Origin: Brachypodium distachyon
Taxonomy: Eukaryota; Streptophyta; Magnoliopsida; Poales; Poaceae
Assembly (NCBI RefSeq): GCF_000005505.3
Contig: NC_016132.3
Coordinates: 41,678,914-41,742,913, forward strand
Length of the DNA stretch: 64,000 bases
Reading direction: 5' to 3'
Shown here: one piece after another, positions 53,646-64,000 of the stretch
Layout of the letters: each line of letters opens with the position of its first letter
Numbering within the stretch: the stretch's first letter is position 1
Made by a program: the position numbers and the translations under genes
Notes under the pieces: model-generated
What the model was told of the DNA's origin: nothing
Database searches by the model: none
Seen by the model: only the letters and a program-made list of their open reading frames with translations

Positions 53646-56600
53646 ATGGGCCGTGCTTGGATGTACGAGGACAGGTTACGTGTTGAGTGGATAGAGCGGC
53701 TGAAGACTTTTGTCGATGCCGGCGTGGAAGATATGCATAGGAAAGGGGGTGATAAGATGTGTTGTCCCTATGTGAGATGTCGGAACAGCAAGCTGTACGA
53801 GCCAGAGGATGTCGAGATGCACTTGCTCATGCGGGGATTTGTGTCTGGTTATTCAAGGTGGACTTCTCACGGGGAGGATGGCATTGAAGTCGATGGCGGC
53901 ATTGAGATGGAAAACATGGAGCCTGACGACCAGCCTGGTGAAGAAGCATACCGTGGCGAGGATCCACAGGACGTTCCAACCGGTAGAATGGTTGAAATGC
54001 TGGACGATCAGCATCTGCAGAATCAGTTGGATGACCCCGAGGATGAGAGGGTATCCCGTAAGTTCGAGAAGCTGAGGGAGGATGCCGAGACACCGTTATT
54101 TGAAAATGCCGGCATGGATAACAGTGTGCTAGAAGTAACGCTCGAGCTTTTGCGTATAAAGGCAAAATACAACATCGTGGACTCGGGATTCACGGAGATT
54201 CTGAGTTACCTACGTATGGTACTTCCTTTGGGCAACAAGTTGCCTAAGAGCACGTATGAGGCGAAGAAAGTTACATGCCCCCTCGGGTTAAAGGTCATCA
54301 GATACCATGCTTGTCCGCTGGACTGCATCATATATAAGGGTGACTACAAAGACATGCACAGCTGTCCAGTATGCAAAACATCCCAATACAGGAAGAAAGA
54401 CCCCAATCCTAACGGCGGCGAGGAGGAAGAAGTGAAGCGTGGTCCGGCGGCAAAGACGGTCTGGTATCTCTCGTGTGGCACCAGGCTGGAGCGTTGGTTC
54501 CAGAACGAGAAGGAGGCCAGGTGGTTCGTCTACCACGACGCGACTCAGGCGTATATCGATCCCGACGGCGTGTACCGCAACGATAATGGAGTCCTCAGAC
54601 ACCCCGCAGATGCGGCTCAATGGAGGACTTTGGACGACGAATTCCCTGAGTTCGGCGCAGAGCCCAGGAACATCAAGTTCGGGATGAGTACGGACGGGAT
54701 CAATCCATTCGGAAACTTGAGCAGCAAACATAGCACATGGCCGGTGATCCTGTTCATATACAACCTCCCCCCGTGGCTTGTCATGAATAGGAAGTACATC
54801 CCCCTATCAATGCTCATACAAGGCCCTAAGCACCCTGGAGCTGATCTGAACGTGTATCTGGAGCTGCTGAAGGATGAGCTCAAGGAGCTTTGGGAGAAGG
54901 GTCGAAAGGTTTGGGACCCTCATAAGATGTGAAAGATCGGTATGGTCGACTAGAGGGGGGGGGGTGAATAGGCGACTAACAATTTTACTTTTTCTTTTCA
55001 CTTTTAAGGATACAAGCATCAATACATGGGTTCACTAAAACGTCTAAATGATGAACACCCCTAGTGTGATGCAATAGCCGAAGCACGAGCACAAGCAATA
55101 GATAATCAATTGAAACTTGCTTGATAGCCGAAGCACAAGATAAGCAATTAAACTTTGCAAGTAAGTAAAGGGGCAAGAATGATACCACACGGGAAGACGA
55201 AGATTTCACCGGAGTTCCACCTATTGAAGTCGGTGTACGTCTTCGTTTGGAGGAGTGCTCTACCACAAAGGTAGAGACGCCACAAAGGCTCACTCTATTC
55301 TCCAACTCACCACACTACAAAGGTGGGATGAGCTCTCACAACACCACAAAAGTGAGGTGAGTTCCACTAAGTGGCTTCCTTGAGGGCGAATGCCAACCCT
55401 TACAAACAAAGAGAAGGGCACAACTCCACAACTTAATTGGAGGATCCTTCCCGAATCCTCAAGCACCTCTTCAAAAGATTGGAGGCCTTGAAGAGACACC
55501 TTCCGGCTAGGGATCCAAAAATCCCAAGAGTAACAAACTCCACAAAGGAAACAAGGGGAATCAACCTTTTGCTTTGGTGAAACCCTAGATCTAGATCTCC
55601 TCCTCCAATCCTCAAAGAATCAACAAGGGGGGAGCTCTATGGAGGGAGATATAGCACTTTGAAGCTTTAGAAATGGTGTGGAGAGAGTTGGGCTTCGGAT
55701 AAGTTCATCCCGAAGTAGGGGATGTCTATTTATGGGGGTCCCGAAATCTAACCGTTATGCACTAAGTCTGCCAGGGGAGGAAGTTCCGGTCATACCCGAG
55801 AAGTTCCGCCCTTGTTCCGGTACGACCTCCGCCAAACACAAATGAATTTCAGTAGCATCACGGAGGTAGGCCGGACGTTTGGTGGAAGTTCCGCCCTACC
55901 GGAGGTAGGCCGACAGTTCCGGGCCTGGAACAGACCTGGCAAGACAGTTAGACTTTGGGTGGCTCTCTCTCGCACGGGTAGGCTTTATGTGGGTGCAAAT
56001 ATGGTAGTTTGTGTACGTGAAGTGGATTCACCCATTACCTTCCCATGTGGACTCCCTCTTAATAGTACGGAGTTCATACGACTCAATATAAATAAAAAGC
56101 CGCTAAACACTGCTACGCTTCTTTCCTTTTTGAGGGCAACGAACCGTCTTGTGCCATATGATCTCAAATCTGAAATACTCGAGCAAACAATTAGTCCACG
56201 AGTCATGTTGTCATTAACACCAAAACACTTAGGGAGGGAAATGCCCTTTCAAGACGGAGGAGTTCACCCTTCGAGCAGCTCTCCTGACATGTGTGCATGA
56301 CTACCCGACGAACGGGAACTCATCGTGCCAGTCAACACATGGGTACAAAGCGTGTACAAAGTGTGGGGACGAGACAGAAGGGCTGTTCCTGCCAGAATCA
56401 AAAAAGATTGTGTACATGGGACACCGTTAGTGGCTGGAGATGAAGGACCCGTGGAGGGATGATAAGAAAAACTTCAACGAGAGGGCAGAGAGGCGGCACA
56501 AACCGAGGGAACTGACTAGACACGAAGTATACGAAATTGCCAGGGACCTCGAAGTCGTGGCCAGGAAAGCACAGCCGGCTGCTGGTCCAGATGGCACCCT

Positions 56601-57385
56601 TACGTACAAGAGGAGGTCCGTGTTCTGGGACCTGCCTTACTGGAGGTTCTTACAAAGCCGTCAGACCATAGACGTCATGCATGTCGAGAAGAACGTGTGC
56701 GACAGCCTGTTGAGCTTGATGATGCACCACGCGGACAAGTCAAAAGATGGACCAAAGGCACGGAAGGACCTGCAGTGGATGGGGATAAGGAAGAAGCTAT
56801 GACCGATAACGCACGATATATACGCTTTGCAAACCTGCGTGTTACAGTCTGAGCAAAGCCGAGCTGCATAGAATGTGCGAGTGTCTCCATGGCATCAAAG
56901 TTCCATCGAACTACTCATCCAGCATCAAGAAACTCATTGACATGAAGAGCCACAAGCTGGTTGGCATGAAGTCTCATGACTGCCACGTGATTCTCACGCC
57001 TTTACTTCCGGTTGCAATAAGAGGCTGCATGGAGCCATGGGTGAGAGAGATGGTCATGATGCTCTGTGACTTCTTCGACATGATCGGCCAAAAGTCGATC
57101 ACGGTGGACCGTTTCCTGCAACTGAGGGACGCAATGATACAGATATTGTGTGAATGTGAGATGTTCTTTCCTCCAACGTTCTTCGACATTATGGTCCATC
57201 TGATGGTCCACGTCGCCGATGAGATCTTGTTGTTAGGGCCGTCGTTCCTACACAACATGTTTGGGCCCGAACGATACAACGGGGTGCTGAAGCGATATGT
57301 TCGTAACAGAGGGCGTCCCGAAGGAAGCATCATGGAAGGCTATCATGCAGAAGAGTGCGTTGAGTTCTGCACTAGTGCGTGCTAA
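53646..57385 (+). pseudogene. CACTA transposase (TNP2 type), interrupted
   Basis: ATG at 53646 (MGRAWMYEDRLRVEWIERL) starts a transposase-associated domain (WI...F...A...CPYVRCRN), then the TNP2 domain: CPLDCIIYKGDYKDMHSCPVC, FGMSTDGINPFGN, NLPPWLVMNRKYIPLSMLIQGPKHPGADLNVYLELLKDEL. At 54929 the frame is split by a solo LTR and resumes at 56252 with EEFTLRAALLTCVHDYPTNGNSSCQ and KACTKCGDET. Later come IDVMHVEKNVCDSLL and a DUF4218-type part (LPVAIRGCMEPWVREMVMMLCDFF, FFPPTFFDIMVHLMVHV, ERYNGVLKRYVRNRGRPEGSI). Stops near 56428 and 56800, a frameshift after that and a missing C-terminus make it dead. The enzyme would cut and join the element's ends. Confidence 0.85.
54930..56251. repeat. Solo LTR inside the CACTA transposase
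   Basis: Starts TGAAAGATCGG and ends CCCTTTCA, 1322 bp, flanked by agatg (54925-54929) and agacg (56252-56256). The one difference is a C-to-T at a CpG. The coding frame of the transposase rejoins exactly across it (HK before, TEEF after). The start (gtatggtcgactagagggggg) is a common grass LTR beginning. No internal domain is present. Confidence 0.8.
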
Positions 57386-58140
57386 AAGAAAGGAGGGAAA
57401 AAAAATTAGCCCGCCCGGTCAACTAGGCTGTTTCGGGTTCGGGCCCAGCCAGCCGAACCCGGGAGCTGCCTACTACCTACTGGGCCATCAGAGCATGGGC
57501 CCACAGGGCTATAATCCGAGCCCACTAGTGCGCACAGATAGGGTACCGGGCCCACAGGCCAGGCGAACGGGAGTGGCGGAGAGAGCGGCATTTGATTTTA
57601 TTCGAAAACTGAAACCGCCGCTGGTAATTGTATTTCATACAAATTTATGTGATTATGTGTGGCTTTTCTGCTAATTTAATTCCATAAAATTCAATTTTCA
57701 TCAAAATGAGCTGAAACTTTGCATGGGAACACTTCTAACTCTAATGAAGCCACATAGAGAAAATCAAGATCAAAGATGCTTTAATGTGACAATTAGGATG
57801 TTGGCATAGAAGGTATCAAAGATATCTACCTAAATGATCCCAAAATGGTATTTTTTATGGGCTTTATTTGGAATTTTGACACCAAACTTCATATGCAGCC
57901 ATATTGTTGTGTGAGAAGCTTCCATCCAAATATCAGACCATTCTGAGCAATTTTCTAATTTATAACAATTTTTAACCACAATAAACACTGCAAAAGCATA
58001 CATATTTCATTTTCAGCAATGCATTTAGCATTCAAAATTTTAGTGAGACAAGAAATTATTATTATACACTTGAAAGTACATGTACTATAATTTTTAGAAA
58101 GACACAAAATATAATAAGAATATAATACTAAAGCCAAAAT
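57386..58140. other. CACTA internal stretch without a gene
   Basis: The first 200 bp are GC-rich and the rest AT-rich. I see no transposase C-terminus and no other gene. This probably holds the decayed 3' part and terminator of the transposase gene. Confidence 0.4.
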
Positions 58141-58144
58141 AGTC

Positions 58145-58376
58145 ACCAGTGGCGGGTAGTTCTCAGATCCCCGCCACTGGTGTGTGGAACAGGGGGTGTG
58201 AAGAACCCTCACTTTTGTTCCTACTACCAGTGGTGGTGGTTGTTTAGTGCCCGCCACTGGTGAGCACCAATGGCGGGTATCCGTAAGAACAGCCACTGGT
58301 GGTCACAGTTAGCAATGGCGGGTATATGCTGATACCCGCCACTGGTGATTTTGCCTATATATATATATATATATAG
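58145..58376. repeat. Internal cluster of CACTA subterminal motifs and a TA run
   Basis: Eight copies of ccagtggcgg-like motifs in alternating orientation. The first two form an inverted pair, CACCAGTGGCGGG (58146-58158) with CCCGCCACTGGTG (58170-58182). A (TA)n run follows at 58355-58374. The cluster sits between the two genes of the element. Confidence 0.75.
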
Positions 58377-58719
58377 GACGCGCTGGACTTGGCGAAAATT
58401 TGTATTCGAGACGCGCGTGTTTCACAGACCAACAGCGCTCACTCCTGAACCCTACGGCGAAGCCCTGCCCGACTCTGCCTCCGCCGTCGCCACCGCCATT
58501 CCCCGCGCCGCCGCCACAAAGCCTAGCCGCCGCCGATGTCTTCGCAGGGGACGTCGGGGAAGACGAACCGCAGCAGCAAGGTGCGGCGCCGGCCCCGGCC
58601 GCTGGATCTGGCGGCCCCGTGAGGAGGGTACGCAGCCGGAGCTCTTCCGCGACCCCCGCTCCTGCCGACCTTGCGGCCGCCGACCCCGTCACCCCCACGG
58701 CCGCGACCCCCGATTAGGG

Positions 58720-59090
58720 TTGAATCTTGTTTTTTAGAGTCCAATTAGGGTTGAATCTTGTTGTTTATGTTTAATTAGGGTTTAAGTATTGTTGTTTATA
58801 TTTAGTTAGGGTTTAAATATTGTTGTTTATGTTTAGTTAGGGTTTAAATATTGTTGTTTATGTTTAGTTCTATAGTTAATTAGGTTTGAATCTTGTTGTT
58901 TATGTTTAATTAGGGTTGGAATATTGTTGTTTATGTTTAGTTAGGGTTTAAATATTGTTGTTTATGTTTAGTTCAATAGTTAATTCGGGTTGAATCTTGT
59001 TGTTTATGTTTAATTAGGGTTTAAATATTGTTGTTTATGTTTGGTTCTAGCTAATTAGGGTTTATATTGCTGTTTATGGTTAAATATTGA
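58720..59090. repeat. About 31-bp minisatellite with telomere-like core
   Basis: At least nine diverged units of the type ttagggtttaaatattgttgtttatgt follow each other, with variants (ttgaatcttgttg). The ttagggttta core resembles the plant telomere repeat TTTAGGG, but it occurs once per unit, not in tandem. It lies in the presumed leader or first intron of the second CACTA gene. Confidence 0.8.
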
Positions 59091-59639
59091 TGTTATTGCT
59101 GTTTATGGTTAAATGATACATGCATGTGATCCGGACCATCGTGTCGGTTGATATGAGCAATGTGGGCCCGGCCATCGTGTCGGGTCGTTGAGAAGGGTCC
59201 GGCCATTGTGCCGAGAGGGTATATGTGAGTGGGAATTTTATTTACGCAGGTATAAAATTCGGGTAGACTCATTTGTTGTTTTACAGCAATGGTCGTGCCG
59301 AAATTTTCTTGTTTTACAGCATAGGTCATGCCGAAATTTTCCGTTTTTTTAAATTTACTTTTATAAGTGTTGGATAGGAACCTCACGCTCGCGTTGAAGA
59401 GGTGCATGAGCAGCCACCGGTTGTGGAGGGAGAAGTCCAAGAAGAAGCGAGGGCATTTTCCTCGGGGGCATCTTCCTCGGGCTCGGAAATTGCCATGAGC
59501 GATGGCTTCGAGCACAGCAAAGAAGGAGCCGGGGAGCAGCTGTTCCTTGAAGGAGCCGAGGAGCAGCTAACGAGGAAGAAGCCCAGGGTGCGACGTCTCA
59601 GGCTACGGCGTCGACTACTCAGTCGAAGTCCAAGCGGGG

Positions 59640-62600
59640 TGCGAACAAGGTGCCGTTGGAGTCGTGGGTCGTCACCAAGCTCGGTAAAGAAAGCTACCCG
59701 GAGGAACTGGTGGAGGCAGCAAAAAAATTCGCCAACACATGCAATGCCATCGTACGGGGACGCGCTCGGATCTATCAAAGATGGAGCGACGTCCCTAAAG
59801 CTGTGAAGCAGGACTGTTACGAGGCGGCATGGAAGCGGTTCGTGCCTGCCAATGATGACATCCGCGTACGGTTGGAGTGGCGGATGCACCAAGTCATGAG
59901 GAAGGGCCAGAGCACGTGGCAATATAACTGCAGGATGCTCATCGGCAAAGACTAGAGGACTGTGGTTAACAAGCACTGGAAGGGGGTCTCGGAGGAGGAC
60001 TGGGAGAGGTTCAAGGTGTGGGTCAGGTCCCCTGATTTCAGGGCCAGCCAAAAATGGTACAAGGAGCTTCCTGAGAAAAGGCCCTTCGACCACCGCCTCG
60101 GCAGTCATGGACGCCCCGGAAAGGAGAAGGTGTGAGTGAAGGAGGACGCCGCATTGGACAAAGCCAGGATACAGCCGAGGGTCCCAACTTTGCTTCGCGG
60201 TGAGCGCTCCAGCAAAATGGTTGCCGTCGTCCATGACCGCAAATCAGTGGGCGGGCCTGGAGCCTATGTCAGAGAAGCAAGAGGCTGCACTTGTAAGGCC
60301 TCGTCCTGACATCTTCTTTTATCGGTTGGGCTTCTTATACTCACATATAAGATTAACACCAAGCATGTTGTTTTTTGTATACAGGGTGCAATGGCAGAGT
60401 GGGAGTCGGATGGCTCCCACTCATCTATCAACCAACAGTGGGATGATGCCATCAGCTACGCTCTGCAACGAAATGAGCACGGGGGCCATATGCGAGGTGT
60501 CGGTTCCGGGCCCTTTCGTGGGCAGATGGCGAAAGAGCAAGGTTCCCGGAAACGCAGAAGGGCGGATTGGCTGAGAAGATCCGGGTGTTGGCGAGGGAGG
60601 AGCTCAGGAAGCTCATGCGGCATGCAAGGGACCAGCGTGACGTCGACAACTTCATTGATCACGGTGTTTACCCGCCGGCGCCCATCCAACCAACCCCACC
60701 CACACCGGATCCTTCCCCGTTGGGGAATAATGGCACCTCATGCTCCGGCACCGAGTGCCAGCTTGACCCACTTGGGCCACCCGACGAGAACCTCATGGTA
60801 AGCGTCTTCACGCGGTACGAAAAATAGTGAAATACCACTATCATGCTCCAATCTATTAATGATGTTACCATGTTTGTCATGCGCAGAAGGGCGTCAAATG
60901 CCGGCTACACATGCCGACGGTGGGGAATCCTCTGGGCGCGCGCGGGTTGCTGATGCCGCGTACGGCCGTGGTGCACCACGTGACCCTGCGATACGACATG
61001 GTCAGGGTGCAGGTGGACTCCGTGCTCAAGGGCTTCGAGGAAGAACCGGTCCCTTATCCTCCGCACGAAGAGGCGACGACCCTAAGGGATTGCATTAACT
61101 CCTTCTTCATCTGGCCTAGGAGGTTGGTGGTCCTCGCTATGGAGCCTTCTCCGTCGCCCCGCCTCGGTTTGTCTCCACCCGCCCGGTGCCTGATGTCTCC
61201 GTCGTTGCTTGGCGCCTCACCCGGTCCTTTGGACTACGAGCCCGCAGAACGAGACTTCTCACCTGCGGCGGAGTGCAACGACGACAATGCAGGCCAAAAT
61301 CCTCCGTCGCCGCTCAAACCCGAAGCCCCGAAGCCATCCATACCAAGACCCATCTCTCGGAGAGCCGCAACAGCATCTGGGATGCAGGTCCCCCATAAAC
61401 CGGACAATTCCGATTTTCGGAGACGCGGGAAAAACAAGAGGGGGACAGGCGGCAATGCAAGCAAGGGCTCCTCTAAGGATGGGAAAGAGTCATCTTCTAC
61501 GGGAAGACAACCAAAGACCGTGCCACAGATAGAAGGAATTTGGGAAGAGCGACCAGATATTCTGAAGATGCCCACCCACCCCCATGTTGGAGATAGATTG
61601 CCTGATGGATCTTATTTCGTGGATAGGCGATTCTCCCAATTTTTGTTGTTCCACCCTGGACAACCGATGGTGTCTCATGATGACCTGTATCGCCTGCCAC
61701 GGGAGATGCAAGAGCTCCATGAAAAATACATGAATGTGGCATCATTAGGCGCAGACCTAACAAATCTGGAAATTAGGGTTCGAGTGCCAAAGCATTATGG
61801 CTTCTTCGACTCCAATACGGGGTAAATCCAGAGGGAAAGCGACATTACCTTCAGCATTGACTTCCTCGACTTGTTTTACCTCTTCAACCGCTAGTGCCTC
61901 GACAACGCCATATTAAGACCGTGGTGTGTACACTACACGAGGGAGGCCTATAGGGTGAAGCAATATGGCATGGCCGTCACCGACCCCCTTCTCTTCAATG
62001 CCACTTTGCTTGGTTCAGACCCATTGTTGGCCGAAAGTAGAAGGTTGGCGATTGAATACCTCACTCAATTCATCTTGAAGCACCAAGACCGTCGTTTTAT
62101 ATTGTACCATTTACAGTTTTCAATTCGCGTGAATACATACATCTTTTTTCGTCGGAAGATTAGCTTGTTATATTATTTGGCTAATACAATGTGCGTCCTT
62201 TTGTGAAACGGCAGCCATTGGGTGACAATCGCCATCTGCCTCGATCTTGGAGGGGTCACATAGTTTGATCAACTACAATGCAAGGAGAATGAACCACAGC
62301 GCGACTGGGACCCGATCAAAAATGTCATCGACTCAGCCTATTGCGACGCGGTGAAATGGTACGCGATGCCTGGCTTTAGCCACAATCCTGATGCTCCCCT
62401 CAAGCACACTTTCAGGTTCCCCTGCGAGCAACAGCCTGAAGGATCCATCTACTGTGTTACTACTACGCGTACACTATTCAGCAGTTCATCAACGACTTCC
62501 AACCGAAGGGGAAGAAGACCTTCGAAGAAGTGAGGAATTTCTTTCTGGCCAACGCCGAGTTAGGGCACAACTCAGAAATTCTCGTGTACGAGATCCAGAA

Positions 62601-62683
62601 GGACATCGGCGAAATCCTCAACAAGGAGGTCCTCAAAACGAGCGGGGATTACTACGGCGGCGGGATTGTCGCCAAAAGTGGTT
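59640..62683 (+). pseudogene. Second CACTA gene: transposase_24-like with Ulp1-like C-terminal domain
   Basis: Coding blocks are in several frames. SWVVTKLGKESYPEELVEAAKKF and RARIYQRWSDVPKAVKQDCYEAAWKRF (59655-59955) belong to the plant transposase_24 type. AEWESDGSHSSINQQWDDAISYAL...EHGGHMRGVG (from 60391) is the usual next block of such proteins. VVHHVTLRYDMVRVQVDSVLKGFEE (from 60965) follows. The end has HWVTIAICLDL (near 62217), DWDPIKNVIDSAYCDAV and CEQQPEGSIYCV (near 62427-62458). This resembles the His, Asp-region and Gln/Cys of Ulp1-type (C48) SUMO-peptidases. Stops (for example 59953-59955, 61823-61825) and probable introns make the exact structure uncertain. Confidence 0.6.
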
Positions 62684-62919
62684 AATTTGTGGGGAACAAT
62701 TTTATTTGTGGTTCATTCTTTCAAACACTTTGTATACATGCATGTGACTTGAATGTTTAACTCGTGTGGAACTTTGTAATATATTTGCTGCTATTCTGTT
62801 TCTTTGGTGCTGCTGTATTCCTGCTATTTTCTATGCTGTGATGTATTCCTGCTATTTCTGTGCTACAGGAATATTTATTTTTATACATAATTCATTTATT
62901 TTTTTCGGGAAAAATAGTA
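62684..62919. other. 3' flank of the second CACTA gene
   Basis: T-rich sequence after the SG stop codon at about 62683, presumably the 3' untranslated region. I recognise no other feature. Confidence 0.4.
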
Positions 62920-63165
62920 CCAGTGGCGGTTATAAACCACCACCACTGAACATATAGCAGTGGCGATTAGACACCACCGCAACTGGAAACGGTTCCAGTG
63001 GCAGTGGCAATTGACCGCCACTGGAAATGTCCAGTGGCAGGTACTGCGCCCGCCACTGCTGTACTCCACGCACTTTTCGGGTGGTGCCGGAGGGGTTTAC
63101 AGTGGCGGGTTGTAGGTCTTCGGTGGCGGGTATTTTACCTGCCATTGGTGATCTCGGTGCAGTAA
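62920..63165. repeat. Right subterminal repeats and end of the CACTA element
   Basis: About ten ccagtggcgg-like motifs in both orientations between 62920 and 63145, then gatctcggtgcagta as the degenerate right inverted terminus. Confidence 0.75.
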
Positions 63166-64000
63166 TGGCAAATGCCCTGCTAAAAAGGAAAAAAAAACTA
63201 AGGTACATCTTCGTCTTCAAAAAGAAGGTCACAATCCCAAAACTATCGGCATATCACCAAAGTTTCATATCTTGCATGTTGCCCTACTAACTAGTAGTAC
63301 AAATGGCACAGAAGATGAGCGCAACAACCCAAGTAAGTATCGAGGGGTATGATACGTGCGCAAAATTCACATGCTTCTTCGTAGGATGGCTAATAATATC
63401 AACCGATGAGAACCTGACAAGAGAATCATAAGTTATTCATTAGTCCCTAAAAGGATAACGAGAAGTGTTAAAGTTCACTGAGAGGAGGGAATTCGAGCCA
63501 GCTTACAATCATAATCCATCTCTCGTTTGCATGTTCTCCAAGTCATGCACAATATTCTTATCCATCAAAACTATATCAGAGACAAAACAAGATATTGTTT
63601 AGCAGTTGACCAACTGAATTTAGGGGTGTCATAGATCAAAGGTGGAACATAACCTAAGAATTCAGTTCACTAACCTCCAAGTAGTGTTACTTGTTTGCGA
63701 TAACTTCTTTGCCATGAGATTCAATAGATTATTTGGTCCTCCTGTAAAGCATAGTATGAATTTACGATACAAGTCTAGAAACTCTTAACTAGATACGCAA
63801 TTTCATAAAAATCCAGCGTTAGTCTTTATGACTTACAGAACGGAGATAATTCCTTGCCGTCAGCATGATTGTGGCATCACCTGCAAAGTGCAGCGTCAAG
63901 GAAGGAAATGTTGAGTCCACATTGTCCAAAAACATAAATGTGAAGTAATTTGAGATAGGAAATGTTGATTCAACATGTGTTAATATCTTTTCATAATGAA
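63166..64000. other. No supported gene
   Basis: AT-rich single-copy-looking DNA. Short minus-strand blocks with splice-like borders occur at about 63837-63880, 63675-63741 and 63507-63570, but they do not share an open frame when joined. I therefore do not call a gene. Confidence 0.35.

Larger units (their letters stand above)
52383..63165 (+). mobile_element. CACTA (En/Spm) DNA transposon, degenerate
   Basis: The ends carry clusters of the 10-base motif ccagtggcgg in both orientations (subterminal repeats). Degenerate terminal inverted repeats share gatcacc (left ccgtgatcaccc; right the inverse of caccgagatcacc). Inside are a TNP2-type transposase gene and a second gene of the TNPA/Ulp1-like kind, as expected for grass CACTA elements. 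A solo LTR (54930-56251) is nested in the transposase. The left end lies within exon 2 of peptide copy 3. The outermost bases are not the canonical CACTA, so the ends have decayed and the borders are approximate. Confidence 0.8.

Noticed and set aside
63507..63880. Three minus-strand exon-like blocks with AG...GT borders (63837-63880, 63675-63741, 63507-63570)
   Set aside because: The only open phase of the first block leads into a stop in the second, and the third also stops early. Without a common frame or a known family this is not a supported gene.
1..64000. tRNA, rRNA and CRISPR features
   Set aside because: No cloverleaf, ribosomal or regularly spaced prokaryotic-type repeat was seen. 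The regular array at 12782 and 20710 is a retrotransposon stem-loop repeat, not CRISPR.

Overview
The window is plant nuclear DNA, most likely from a Pooideae grass and plausibly Triticeae. The evidence is the dense nesting of grass-type transposons (Tat-lineage Ty3/gypsy elements with two RNase H domains, a CACTA/En-Spm element, a Mutator-like element, Stowaway MITEs, plant L1 LINEs), GC-rich grass exons, and a MEG/ESF-type cysteine-rich peptide family. This assignment is an inference from content; no database was searched.

Layout. 1-5800: body of a minus-strand Tat-type gypsy element ('C'). 5801-29089: a very large inverted pair of a second Tat-type family, joined tail to tail. Element A (+) covers about 5801-17282 and element B (-) about 17283-29089. 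Each has an outer LTR, gag, pol, a GC-rich stem-loop array, and a spliced antisense gene whose 5' end meets the centre. 29090-29924: LTR of a third family, with a solo relative at 41620-42440. 29925-32905: LINE remains split by a Mutator-like element (31534-32323) that carries a small signal-peptide ORF. 33530-34242: first of three broken copies of a secreted cysteine-rich peptide gene; the others are at 47134 and 52009.

35595-40065 is the gene island. It holds an intact single-exon BAHD acyltransferase and an intact 12-exon glyoxylate/succinic semialdehyde reductase, both on the minus strand. 40762-43999 holds two terminal-inverted-repeat elements carrying gene pieces, on either side of a solo LTR. 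44000-52000 is mostly unassigned, with MITEs, a poly(A)-ended retroposed unit and exon-intron remains of a dymeclin-like gene. 52383-63165 is a CACTA element with a TNP2-type transposase broken by a solo LTR and a second gene ending in a Ulp1-like peptidase domain. 63166-64000 has no supported gene.

The only two genes that look functional are the BAHD acyltransferase and the reductase. The most unusual signal is the five-unit, roughly 110-bp-period array of about 60-nt stem-loops present in both arms of the inverted pair. In arm B it lies just downstream of an internal TATA box. The conserved two-intron antisense gene in both arms is the second most unusual feature.
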